Below are positions 20,801 through 31,999 of a stretch of 64,000 bases of DNA, one piece after another. Position numbers and translations under genes: made by a program. Source of the stretch: Yamagishiella unicocca (Eukaryota > Chlorophyta > Chlorophyceae > Chlamydomonadales > Volvocaceae); assembly GCA_003116995.1 (NCBI GenBank), contig BDSL01000021.1, positions 992,001-1,056,000 on the forward strand, written 5' to 3'. Below the pieces are notes generated by a model. It was not told the DNA's origin and ran no database searches. It saw only the letters and a list, made by a program, of their open reading frames with translations. The stretch's first letter is position 1. Each line of letters begins with the position of its first letter.

Positions 20801-23800
20801 ACGGGCGCGGCTGACGACACTCGCACGCCTGAGATGGACAGAGCTCTGGCGGCGGGGTTACGCGGACTGGAGGCTGAGGGGAGCGGCGGTGCATCAGCCG
20901 TGTTTGCATTGGCCCCCATCGTTCCGCCCGCGATTGGAAGCCAAAGCCAGGCACCGTCGCGCAGTTTGCGGCTACGCGAGGTGGTGTTCGGGAGCCAGGC
21001 TGGCATCCCAGGTGGCCAAAGCTGGCAGGGCAGTGGTGATGGGCCGCCGGAGGGCGGCTTGGTGGGCCGGACAGCCTCCATGACGGGACCATCGCTTAAC
21101 GGGCGCGGCAGCAGGGCTCCGCTGCGGCGCTGTGCAAGCCGCGCCGATGTGAGTGCGGCCAGCGCCTCGCACGCCGTCCCACGGGTCGTTGCGTTCGCCA
21201 GCAGCCTCCGAAACACGCCCAGTGCCGTACAGCTGGCGCTGCAGCAGGCCGTGGCAAGCAGCGTCGGCCAGGCCGGCGGCGGGGGTCGGGGTGGTTCCAC
21301 GGAGGCGTCTAACATGTCATCCTTCGCCGGCAGTGGCCTCTTCGCGACGGCAACCGGCTCCCTATTATACACGAGCAAGGACGAGCAACTGGGCGATAGG
21401 GAGGGAAGTTACTCGCCTAGGCCGCGCGAGGAGCAGGCCTCCTTCAGCGATACCAGGTGGCCTCCCGCTGCAGTGCCTGGCGCAGGCAGCTCCACGTGTC
21501 GAGCCCTGCAAACCACGACGAGCACCACCAAAAGCTGGTGTGCGCACCGCCTGTCCCGGAAGGACCTCCCAAACGAAACCGATGCCGACCAGCCGGTCAC
21601 TAGACCGGCGTCGCATACCTTTGCTGGGCTGGAGGCTGGGCTGGAGGCCGACAGCGGAGCCAGTTGCCGCGTTGCATCAACCGCCAAGCCATGCCTCGGC
21701 ACCAGCGCGGGTTTGAGGGCTGTCAGGCTGGCCTGTCGTGCAAACACAGGCTCAAATAACGACAGCAGCTGCGGTAGCGGCATCACGAAGGGAGGCAGAC
21801 CCGGCGCCATCATTCCCATCGACATGGATCCGACATCCAGCAACCGAGTAGAGCCAGTGGCGGATGGCTCATCTCCACGCGTTGCTGACAGCAGGCAGTG
21901 CCGGCCCACCTCTGCCCACAGCCCCGTAGGCTGCTGCTGGCACGAGGTGTCGGCCAGCCGTACGACGGACCCGGTCACGGGCCAGTTTGCTATTGTCGTA
22001 ACCCAGGTAAATTCACGAGGCGACGGAGATCGGTCCCGGGCCCGGCTTCTACTTCACGACTCCGGCTCTGGTATGCTCTTCCAACCACGCCTTAAACCCT
22101 AAACCCTTAACCAGCTGGCCCTCCCTGGACGGGGCACAGGTCGATGTGACGGCCAAGGTCGAGGCCGAGCGCCACCTCGCCTTCGTCACGGAAGCGGAGC
22201 ACCGGCTGCTGGAGCAGGTGTGTATGGCACGCGGTGTAGCCGGGGGGTGCGGTCGCAGCCACTCTGGAGGGGACTCGCTGTTGAGAGCGGATTGCAGATG
22301 GGTTTAATGTGGGTAGGTTGGTGGCAGTAGGTTGGCAGCGGTTTCTCCCAGGTTGCCTCTGAAGATGTGCCCGACGATATGCGTCCCGACCATGTGCCGT
22401 ACTGCAGATCTTCCCTCGACACGTGTTGGCTTACATGACGGAGGAGGGCGGCCCCCTCGCCGCTCCCGTCAGGCCGGACCCGACCAACTGCGGGCGACCC
22501 GCGGTCCGTGACATCAACAAGCTGGCCACGTCGCATGCGGAGGTGAGCTTGGACCGATACGCAGCCCATGATTTGGTACTGCCTCTGCTATGGGATGCTG
22601 CAGTTGCTGCTGCTTGGCAGTCGCAGGGCGTTGAGCTGATTCATTTGCTGGGGTGCTAACCGGACGGATGGTCCTCTTTCCGCCCTTCTTGCCGCCATAG
22701 GTGACCTTGCTGTTCGCTGACATTCAAGGTATGTAGATAGAGAGGGAGTCGGGGCGGATTGCGGTTAACTATGGCTCGATCCAGTTGCTTTAGGCTTCAC
22801 TGTGTCCCGCTCCCCGCCATGTCCAATCCGCAGCGCAGGTCCTCCGTTTTATGCTTCACACGCTATCGCACATTAGTGTGTTTCTCTTCCTTTAACAGGT
22901 CACCGGCGGGTCACCTCCACAGGTTTCTCAGCAGTCAATCCAGTGCATCAGCATGCGCACGCGACCAGATGTCCAAAGCCTATGCACCAGCTACACTTCC
23001 CATGGTTCTACCTTTTGGTCTGGAACCCACTGTAACCGTTACAACAACTTCAGTGAACCGTTACCGGTTTTTATTTTTGCACCCTCCCCCTCAGGCTTCA
23101 CGCCCATGTGCGAGCTGCTGGAGCCCCGGGTGGTGATGGCCTTCCTCAACGATCTCTTCACACGATTCGACCAGAGGCTCGACGAGTTTGGCGTGTACAA
23201 GGTGGGAGGTTGAGGCTTACTCCGTGTTGAACAAATTTCTCCACTCCGGTCTGATGTTGTTACGCTCCTGAATCGTGCTTGCAACGGCACGAACCAGTCC
23301 GCATGGTATGTATGCCTGACACTCTTGGCTTCTGTTGGCTTCTGAGCCCCTCCCAGGTGGAGACCATTGGCGACTGCTATGTCGTTGCGGGGGGGCTCAT
23401 CCACGAAGACGAGCACGGCATGGCGGCGGTGCGCGCTAGGGACAGCAACGCCGACCCGCTGCACGCGGACAAGGTTCTCATGTTCGCGAAGGTGTGTGCA
23501 CAGCAGGCAGACGGCAGGGGCCGGCCCTCCTGGCTCGCTACGTACGACATATTGCGATCGCTTGCTGCATCTTGCGGGGTGGTGCAGTGTGCCGCAGTAG
23601 GCGACGCTTGCTTGCGCTATGCGAAGGGCGGGCTAACCTCCATGCGTTGACATCGCGAACTCGCTTTGATTCCGTCCTTAGTCCATCCTAACATTGTGGA
23701 TAGCCGATCCTAACATGGTGGGTAGCCCATCCTACCATTGTGGGTAGCTCGCGCAAAGTACGGACTATCGGGGGACAGCATTTTCGGCCCCGCTTCCTGA

Positions 23801-25731
23801 GAGCTCAGGTCCCGATCCTAACATTGTGGGTAGCCCATCCTACCATTGTGGGTAGCTCGCGCAAAGTACGGACTATCGGGGGACAGCATTTTCGGCCCCG
23901 CTTCCTGAGAGCTCAGGTCCCGATTCCTGCGTGGGCCGCTCGGTCATTTCTTTAGTGCAGAACACAGCTTCCGTGCGTTACTCGACGGTTTGGCTATTGC
24001 TGTTGATGTGTTGAAACCCCTGTGATTTCCTGATCAGGCCATGCTGGCGGCGGCAGCCCAGGTGACGCTCCCCACGACGGGCGGCCCCGTCCAGATGCGC
24101 GTCGGCCTGCACTCGGGGCCCGTCGTCAGCGGAGTGGTGGGCAAGCGCATGCCGCGCTTCTATCTGTTCGGTGAGCTGGGATTGAGCTGGAGAAATAATT
24201 TAGTATTCCTTATTAAATTCTGGGTGATCTCTCTCGGAAGAGCGCGGACGCAACGCCGATCTGGTATGATTATTTGCGTCGATCCAGTGAGCTGGCAGCC
24301 GGGCGCAGAACTGTGTTGCGAAACATCTGCATCCCGCCGGTACGGATAGCAATGCGGGGGTGATGGTGGGTTGGCATAATGCTAACTTATCCCCAAGCTG
24401 ATGCTCTCGCCTCCGCCCACTCCCCTCCCTACGGGTTTCCTCCCACGCTGCTCTCCCTCCTCACCCACCTGATCCCCATCCGGCTGGCTCGCACGTCTCA
24501 TCTGGAACAAAGGCGACACGGTGAACACGTGAGTGCCTATCTGTGCGGATATGCGGACGAAGCCTTCACGTGCTGTGATGAGGCACAGCGTCGGTAGTGA
24601 AGCAGCTGTGTGGGCGTTACGTGGGCAGTTTCTTGCGCTTACTCGTGAACGGATGAAAGGGGTACCCCTAGCCAGACGCGGCCAGTGTCAGCTGGCACGT
24701 ACCAGACCTGGTTGACCGATGCACGACGCGCAGCACCCATGCATCCTGCTCCGTAACGTGGCCTGATTGCAGGGCTTCTCGCATGGAGAGCACGGGGGTG
24801 GCGGGCTGCATTCATGCGTCGGAGGCGGCGCGGAGGCTGCTCCGCAAGGAGGCGTGGGTTCCCACTGGAGGCATCGAGGTGAGGGCGCTTGGGAGGAGGC
24901 GGGGCACGCGCCCCAGAGCGGCGGCCTTGTTTGCGGTGAACACCTTGGAGGGGCCCCCGCCTTCAGGTCCATCTTAAGCTTCCCTGTAGTCCGTTGCACC
25001 GCGAAACGAGCTGCACTGAGCCCCTAAATCCGGAACCCAGAGTGTGCGTTAGCCAGTGTGGCTGCCCAGGCGGCCATAAGGTCATAGCAAATTCGGACAG
25101 CCCATTCGCGTGCCCATCCCCCATGCGCCTCCGTGCGGCCCAGTTCCATTACCGGTAACACAGCTATAGGAGGCCGGGCGATGTAGTGGCGGAAACTGGT
25201 GAGCTGACGGCCGGCACCGGACCCTAGCAACGCGTATACGGACCCGCATAGCTTTGCTCCGCAAACTTCATCGGAAAGTGCTGTGCTTCTGTTGCGCAGG
25301 CTCTGCAATGCGAGGACGCTTTGAACACAGATTATAAGGCTGACGCCCGTGGCCGCTGCTACTGCCGCCACAACCTGCAGGTCAAGTGCAAGGGCAACAT
25401 GAGCACCTACCTTTGGGCGCCGCCAGGGCATGACCCGCCGGAGCTGTTGGTGTACCGAGGAGCCTCGCCAGCACAGCGGAGCATTGGCAGCGGCTCGCGC
25501 GCTGGGCATCAGAGCCGCTTGATGTCCACGATGGCCAGTACCTCGGTGCCTAGTGCCGGCGGCAGCGGAGGCTTCAGCAACAGGACGTTCAACAGCGCCG
25601 GCGGCTTCGCGCAGGTGTGGCCGTCCATGAGCAACACCAGCGGAGCTGGAATCGACGAGAGCGACAGGGGGCTGGCGGAGTTGTTGTTGTTGACGGATAC
25701 GGTGACGGTGGGGGGAATTCCGAAGGGGTAG
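17870..25731 (+). CDS. Class III nucleotide (guanylate/adenylate) cyclase with N-terminal PAS-like regions
   Basis: Thirteen exons close in frame to 1419 residues: 17870-19124, 19629-19778, 19997-20427, 20672-22006, 22140-22217, 22408-22542, 22701-22728, 23095-23201, 23357-23491, 24038-24170, 24513-24528, 24773-24878, 25381-25731; borders of the first four are less certain. The cyclase domain is near the C terminus: a linker helix ([18 protein letters not shown]), [12 protein letters not shown], metal Asp in FADIQGFT, ETIGDCY with the second metal Asp, [25 protein letters not shown] with the transition-state Asn and Arg, then KGNMSTYL. The Glu in VETIGD suggests GTP, but the partner Cys before LFGD is Tyr. 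Upstream are PAS-like stretches ([26 protein letters not shown]) and [17 protein letters not shown], a block seen in the large Chlamydomonas CYG cyclases. Exons 5-13 agree in phase and residue order with the family. The domain would make cGMP or cAMP; the N-terminal part probably senses a ligand. Confidence 0.85.
22092..22113. repeat. Interstitial telomere-like motif in a cyclase intron
   Basis: TTAAACCCTAAACCCTTAACC, the complement of degenerate TTTAGGG/TTTTAGGG repeats, lies inside the intron 22007-22139 close to its branch-point region. Confidence 0.65.
22990..23045 (+). repeat. Dispersed repeat family 2, copy in cyclase intron 7
   Basis: CTTTTGGTCTGGAACCCACTG and flanking bases match copies at 27775-27880 (+), 28370-28480 (-) and 28510-28600 (-). 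It lies within the intron 22729-23094, just upstream of the acceptor. Confidence 0.7.
23708..23923 (+). repeat. 108-bp tandem duplication in cyclase intron 9
   Basis: Units 23708-23815 and 23816-23923, almost identical. Each begins TCCTAACAT and contains two TGTGGGTAGC-type motifs. Entirely within the intron 23492-24037. Confidence 0.92.
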
Positions 25732-27774
25732 TTTAAACTACTGTTCCCATGGAGGAAGCGCAGGCGTGCGCTTGCTGCAGCAGCAGCTGCTGCTGCTGCT
25801 TGAGAAACTGGGCTGTGCATCTGAGGAAGATTCAACTGTGGTGTTGGTAAGGGTTGGAGGTAACATTGGGGGAAACCATGACTTGTGGGGGCGTGTGAGA
25901 ACCGCTGGGCACCTCGATAGTCTCGCGGACCTGAGGCATGCGCTTAGACCGCTCACATAACATTACATGCTGTTCTTGACAAATCCGCTGTTGAGAATCA
26001 GCATATATTCATGTTTCACTTAACATAGTCTTGTGCGTACGCCTTTGACCGCAATTCAAAGTTGGGCATTGCATCAGGGCGCTTGGTGCCTTGGATGCCC
26101 GTCGGTACGTTATCATGTTGAAGGGCACAAGGGTAAAATGCACTGGGAGGTTGGGTATATTTGAAGGAGTGGTCGCAAAGTGGGGCTGCAACGATTGTCA
26201 TGTTTATGGCAGTGGCAGCGGCAGCGTGGCCTGAGCATCTCGGGCAGTGGGTGTGAAGGTGATGGTGAGCTCATCACTGCCTTGTGCCTGCATCATGGAT
26301 AGGCGTTGGCCCATGCCGTCGCTGCCTCATCAATAATATGTTTCTCTCCGTTAGTTCTGCTGACCCGACCTACCTGTTGGGCGTGCCTGTGCGCTTCCTC
26401 AAGTGGAAGTCCACACCGGATTTCAGGTCTAGCCCTTGGCGCGGTTTTATATACCGTGCACGTGCCGTGCCATGTGCGTTTTCATCTGCCGTACCAATTC
26501 AATGCCACCTACAAACGAGGTTACCTCCATTTTGGTGGCTTTATTTCGTGCATGGGGGTTAAGTAATTACGTGCATGGAAGTGCATGGCGATCGCCGTTA
26601 CAAATGTCTCGGCAGTCGCGGCTTAGGTCGCAAACGTAACGCGGCGCGCGCGCGTGCCAGGCGCCCCGCCAGGCGCAGCGCCACTGCGTGAGTTTGCACG
26701 TGGGCTCGGCTGACCTGGGCTGTTGAAGCACCCAGATGCATCCGACCCTTGCTGTTTGTAGGAGTGCCTTTCTACGAGTCGACGGGTGCCGTTAAGGGGC
26801 GGTGCATGAAGGGCTGTGGTACGCGGTGTAGGCCAGCTGTAGCGTAAACGGCCGTGCTTCTTGGTGCGCGCGGCTTACTGTAGGATGCCGTGCCGGGTCC
26901 AAGTTGCGTTTGCTAGGGCACAACGGGACATAGCATATTTTCGCCCTCAGGAGAAGGCATCCGCGAAAGGAGGCTAGAGAGAGATATCGGGTTGCCTGCT
27001 TGCTTAAAACAGGCATTGCGGTCAACGGTATGCGTGTGGTGGTGCTGCTGAAGCACGTGCTCGTGTCCGTCGCAACGGGATGGGGCAGCCGCTCTGCTGA
27101 CGTCTGCTGCTGTGCGTGGCTTGGTGGCGGGTCGATCGTAAGCAGAGCGGGGCTGGTGTGAGCGTCCTAAGGAATCCAGCCGCGAGGTGGTCATCTTCGC
27201 TTCAACATGTATGCGGAGGTTGGGGAGGATGTTCGCCGGCTGACTTCAAGCCAGCCTAGGGGTACTTGTTACGGAACATAGGTGCCATCGGTTACTGGGA
27301 TGGGCATTTTGCAAACGAATACTCACGATTATACCAGGAGAAGGCGTCAGGTTGTGAACAATGACGCCCTCACATTTTGCGCACTGGATGTTTGTTGTCA
27401 TTGTCCAGGCGAGTCCTGATGGGATATAGCTTTTGTCAAACGCACCGAAGTTCACTTCTCCGGGTTGAAAAAGGACCGGTGTGTGCGTTACCGTATGCAC
27501 AAACATGGTTGTAGCAGTGACGAACGTGCACCCATCATCGGACATGTATCCCCTGCGTTAGCGGCACTGGTGGTCGTTACGAGTATTGCAAGTATGCGTC
27601 TTGCTCAATCGAGGGGTGTGGAAAATGGTGCATGTTGGAATCGCGTCAGTGGAAAAGGATGCATCGGTGGGACGCATACATCGGTCGTGATCCACCTTGC
27701 TCAGTCCTCGCAGAATAACGATAGGATTTCTTGCACAAGGAATGCAGTACCTTATGACATTGTACGAAATCACT

Positions 27775-27880
27775 GTTACTTGACAGTTTGTTCTTCTTCC
27801 TGCGTCTCTTTCAGTGTCAGGCAATGCGCCCGATGGGCTCTACCTTCTGGTCTGGGGCCCACTGTAACAGCTACTACTAT
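27775..27880 (+). repeat. Dispersed repeat family 2, plus-strand copy
   Basis: Runs from a pyrimidine-rich TTGTTCTTCTTCCTGCGTC through CTTTCAGTGTCAGG to CCCACTGTAACAGCTACTAC. The CTTTCAG core looks like a splice acceptor. Confidence 0.75.
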
Positions 27881-28369
27881 TTGGATGTGTGTAGATGACC
27901 CTTCGGGAGCGCTGCAATGGAACCCATGCATGTACCACGACGTGTGTAATGCCTGACGGCACTGTAGCAAATCCTGGAGATGGCTGCTCAGCACAGGTAG
28001 GACCAGAGCAAGCGGTGGAGAATGAATGGCAGCTCAGAAGGCAGGACTACGCCGCAGGTACGGAAGCTGTACAGCTGTGGCGCTGCCGTAGCTGCATACC
28101 TTCCCAAGGCACATAGGTAAGCAACAATGCTACGGGTCACCCTTCAGGTGCTACGGGTCCCACCTCTTTCAAAATTTTGAGGTTGGGCCACAAGGCGTGT
28201 GTCTCATTGCTGGTAGGGCTCGGCTGTTTCAGGCCTTCCTCCTGGGATCCTGCTTGGATCTTGATGGCTGACAATGGCCAGAGTCCCGTCCGATGGCAGG
28301 CTCGTACCTGCGTCCAGCTACAAGACACCGAGCCAAAAACCTCACAGGTTATGATGATGAGGAGTCAGT

Positions 28370-28600
28370 GTTATAAGGTGTTATGGGCCCCAGACCGTAA
28401 GCTAGAGCCATCGGGCGCATCGCCTAGCGCTGAAAGGGACGCAGGAAGAAGAACACACCATAGACCGAGATGTGGCAAACCAGGGCCCAGAGAACAAACA
28501 GCAGCACCAACCGTGGGGTAGTAGTACTTGTTACAGTGGGCTCCAGACCAAAAGGCAGAACCATCGGGCACATCGCCGGACACTGAAAGGGACGAAAGAG
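28370..28600 (-). repeat. Dispersed repeat family 2, two adjacent minus-strand copies
   Basis: Copies at about 28370-28480 and 28510-28600. On the minus strand each reads CCCTTTCAG, then ATG(C/T)GCCCGATGG, then a GGTCTGG(G/A)GCCCA block. They differ by scattered substitutions, so they are older than the retroelement's repeats. Confidence 0.72.
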
Positions 28601-29610
28601 AGACAGAACCCAGCCGCATCGCACCAATGGCAAAACACACCAATACACCAGTGAACAGTCCAGAGGCATATCATGGGATGGTGAGGCCAACAGCGGGCCA
28701 GCCCATGTCATGAAATTAGTGCGCGCCTACATCAGCGTGTTCGGGCTCGCACATGATTGTCAGGACACAGCAAGTAACCATCACAGCGCGTGCGAAGGGT
28801 TGCAGTTGCCGTACTCTTAACAGCATGTGTTGCACGCTGCGGTTAGCGTTGTCTGGTAGGAGCAGTTACATGGATTGATTTTATTGAAGTAGTTATATTA
28901 GTGCTACCGCTCGGCCCATGCCAGCTGCACATGCCATCGGTATCGCCATGCCAGGCTTGCCAGCTACACAGGCATCGGCGAAGGGAAGCAGCCGTAGCTT
29001 CCGCGTTACGACCTGCGGGTCCGTTGCGAACTATCGCGAAACCACGCAGTCCCAAACGTCGGGGCTCAGCAGAGTCATTGGCCAAGTTGCGTGAAACGTA
29101 GGAACGTACACCCACCCATGCGCGGGCTTCAGCTGCAGGTGAAGTCGCTGAGGCTCAGACGCAACGCATGCGACCATGCACTTCGTGCTGTTCCTCAACG
29201 TCCCCGGTGCTCACCACCGCCTCTAACAACTCCCGAAACTACGTCGCTTGTGCCGCTTGCCTTAAACATCGGCGCTAACCAACCACCTCGAGGACATGCG
29301 CACGCCTGGCTGCCTTATTATATAATAATTGCTTGCTTGCGGCGAACCTCACACCGGGGTACGACGCATCGATGTACTTTGTTAGGGCGGTTCTGGATCC
29401 CGACGCGTATACCAATTATTGCGGACATCTGGCGGCCGTGTAAACCTTCCAACAGCAGCCTTATACCTCGTTCGCAGCCTCCGAAACCCTGACGGAGTAT
29501 CCAAAAAGGACCAGCCAACCTGCGCCCCGCAGATGGGTCGTGAGGCGCCGAGGATCAGCTCGACCTTGCCTAAGCTGCAGCTGCCGCCACCAGCCATGTA
29601 CAAACTACAG

Positions 29611-29615
29611 TTACA
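29611..29615 (-). terminator. Candidate TGTAA polyadenylation signal of the F-box/ankyrin gene
   Basis: TTACA on the plus strand (TGTAA on minus), about 200 bp after the stop. TGTAA is the usual volvocine polyadenylation signal. Confidence 0.45.
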
Positions 29616-29813
29616 GCAGCCTTGCTGCGACGTGGAACCTAGCCAGCGGCAAAGCCGCAAAATCCAAGTAGCCACCCAACATTCCGCGTCTCGCCGCGCC
29701 TTGCCGCAGCAATTCACGCCGCCCCTCTCCTGCCGAGCCATTGTGCCTCGTAGCCCACCCTACGGCCTCCTCTCATTGAGGCATCCAGCCTCCTACCACA
29801 TTCCGACCATGTC

Positions 29814-31999
29814 TCATGTAATGCCCCATCCCAGGCCGGCCTCCTCTGCCTCCCCTTCGTCCTCCCCATCACCCTCTTCGCACTCCGCCCACTCCTCGCC
29901 CCGCTCTCCCTCCTCCTCCTGGTCCATATCTACATCCGCAAGACACGCCTCCTCAGCATCACCGTACACCTCCTCCTCCCCCTCCTCGTCAAACTCCAAC
30001 TGCATCTCCACCCACTCCCCTTCCTCCCACTCCTCCTCCTCCTCCCCTTCCTCCCACTTCTCCCAATCCCCCTCCTCGCTTTCATCCTCCCGGTGCAGAT
30101 GGTCGCTCGTCCAGCCGTCCGGGATCTGGCTCTGCACCCACGCCAGCACCTCGTCAGCCTCATCGTCCGTACGCTGCTCCGCCTGGAACCTGGCGCCGTA
30201 CCAGTGGATCGGGCAGCCCTGGTCTCGGAGCCAGCGCAGGACAGCCAGACTGCAGGCCTTCTTGATTCCGGTCCAGTCCTCGAGCACAGCGCAGTAGAAG
30301 GTGTTCCCATCCGAGGCCCAGGGACAGCCCATTCGCCTCAGGAATCGGAGCGTGGCCATGTCGTCGTTGAGGCCGGCCACCACGTAGGACTCCCCCGTGC
30401 GCTGCGGAGGAGATGCGGCAGATGCGGCAGCAGCAGCAGTGAACGCGCGTCAAAATCTGTCTGCAGCTAGGCTTTAAGCATTTTCCTCCCTCCATTTTTG
30501 CTCGCGTTTCCTAGAGTTTCCTCGAAATCTCCCCACCCGCCGGACCAGGCCGCCCCACACCCACCACTCACCCCCACGGGGCACCGCTGGGACATGAGCC
30601 ACCTGAGCAGCACCTGGCTGCCTGCCCCCGCCGCCGCGTCGAACGCCCTCTCGTCCCAGGGACAGCCCCTCTCGCGCAGCCACGCGACCAGCTCTACGCT
30701 GCCCGACGCCGCTGCATCCCTCGCCAGCTCCGGGCTCATCGCTGCCCTCAGCGCCGCCTCGCCGCTGGGCCCCGCCTCCGGCCCCCCCAGCCACATCAGC
30801 ACCGTCAGGTGCCCCCGCTTCACCGCGGCCCGCACCGCGCCCGACCCGATGGGACATCCGCTCGTGTGCAGCTCCGCCAGTACGGCGACCTGGCCGGCGT
30901 CGGCCGCGAGCTCCGAAACCTGCATGTTCAGCACTGCGAAGCCCTCAACTCGCAGGTAGCGCAGCACCGACAGGTTACCGCTGCGGACCGTGGCCGCGAC
31001 CAGGCCGCTGCGCAGCAGCCCGCCCCGGTGCCGCAGCAGCGCCACCCGCTCCACCGCATCGGGTCGCTCCACCACCAGCTCCCAATTCACGAAGGCGGGG
31101 CTGCAGGGGAAGCCCCGCTCCTCCAGCCACTGCACCTTGGCCTGCCAGTCGGGCGTGGGGCTGGCCGCCGCCTCCGTTGCGACCATGAAGATAGCGATGT
31201 GATCCATGCGCCGACCGGTGCCGTCAAGCCGGGAATGGTAGAGCTGCTGCAGCGCCGCGAGGTCGAATCCGTACGCCGCGGCCTTGAAGGTCTGAGCCTC
31301 GTCTGAGTTCCCGAACCGCGGCAGGTGCGGCAGGTCCAGCAGCCATCTCGTAAGGCCCACGTGGCCGCCTCGCGCGGCGGCGAACACGGCCTCCTTGGGG
31401 CACGCGCCGCGGCCGGCCAGCAGGCGCTCGCACAGTGACCTCTGGCCGGCGGCGGCTGCGGCAGTCCAGGCGGTGTCCCGGAGGCTGATGCTGTAGCCGG
31501 GGCCCGGCTGTAGCAGCCAGAGGACCACAGCCAGCTTTCCGGCCTGGGCAGCTGCGGCCACCGCGTCCTCGCCGTGTGGACACCGCTTCGCTTCGAGCCG
31601 CTTACAGACGTTAAGTTTTCCGGCACCAGCGGCGGCGTTAAAGACTTCTTCGGTGAGCGGGCAGCCTACCACCGCGCAGGCGACATCCAGGTTGGCGACG
31701 CTGCCGCTGCGCGCCGTCAGGCACAGCAGCTGCCGTCGCTGGCAGAGCGTCAGGTCTCGATTTCCACGCGTGTTGCCCCAGCGATGTACGAAAGCATGGT
31801 GCGGCGAGGGCTGCGACAAGTGTATAGTTGCGCATGGAAACTGTGCTGCCGCGGCTTTGTTGACCAGGCGAATGGTGCAAGCCACATCGCTGGGAGGCAG
31901 ATATGCGGCAATTCGCTCCACGAGCTCCGGCGACAGGTCCTGCCAAGTGGTATCTCCGCTTGGGCCATCCCTTTGGCCTGACCAGTCCATATTGCCCAT
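29814..31999 (-). CDS. F-box protein with ankyrin-type repeats and acidic tail
   Basis: Two exons, 31999-30572 and 30401-29814, joined by a 170-bp GTGAGT...CGCAG intron in phase 0, giving 671 residues. Residues ~17-50 (WQDLSPELVERIAAYLPPSD) form an F-box-like helix set, predicting SKP1/SCF binding. It is followed by ten or so degenerate ankyrin-like units recognisable by RGHLTVLMWL, SGSVELVAWLRERGCPWDE and FLRRMGCPWASDG, the Cys-Pro-containing form common in large algal and protist ankyrin families. The last ~80 residues are a Glu/Asp-rich tail (EEEEEWEEGEWVEMQ). Splicing restores the repeat periodicity, whereas reading through the intron gives a stop and loses it. Substrate is unknown. It lies about 1.7 kb downstream of RSP6 on the same strand, with no evident functional link. 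Confidence 0.8.

Larger units (their letters stand above)
25732..29813. other. Gene-poor interval with dispersed repeats
   Basis: No complete gene supported. One plus-strand stretch at about 26340-26425 reads DPTYLLGVPVRFLKWKSTP, preceded by a pyrimidine tract and TTAG and followed by CAG|GTCTAG, so it could be an isolated or decayed exon; a second candidate (GVPFYESTGAVK) follows an acceptor-like TTTGTAG at 26759. I recognise neither. A 24-bp (GCA)n(GCT)n palindrome lies near 25775-25800. Three copies of dispersed repeat family 2 and a weak copy of family 1 (28976-29060) are here. The left part contains the cyclase 3' UTR and the right part the F-box gene's 3' UTR. Confidence 0.45.

Noticed and set aside
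20696..22102. 468-residue frame as an independent gene
   Set aside because: Its end carries the WHEVSAS...TDPVTG block and a donor that joins in phase to the cyclase linker exon, so it is the large fourth exon of the cyclase gene.
29419..30297. 292-residue plus-strand Ser/Pro-rich open frame
   Set aside because: It is the antisense of the acidic tail and last exon of the F-box/ankyrin gene (Glu codons read backwards as Ser/Leu).
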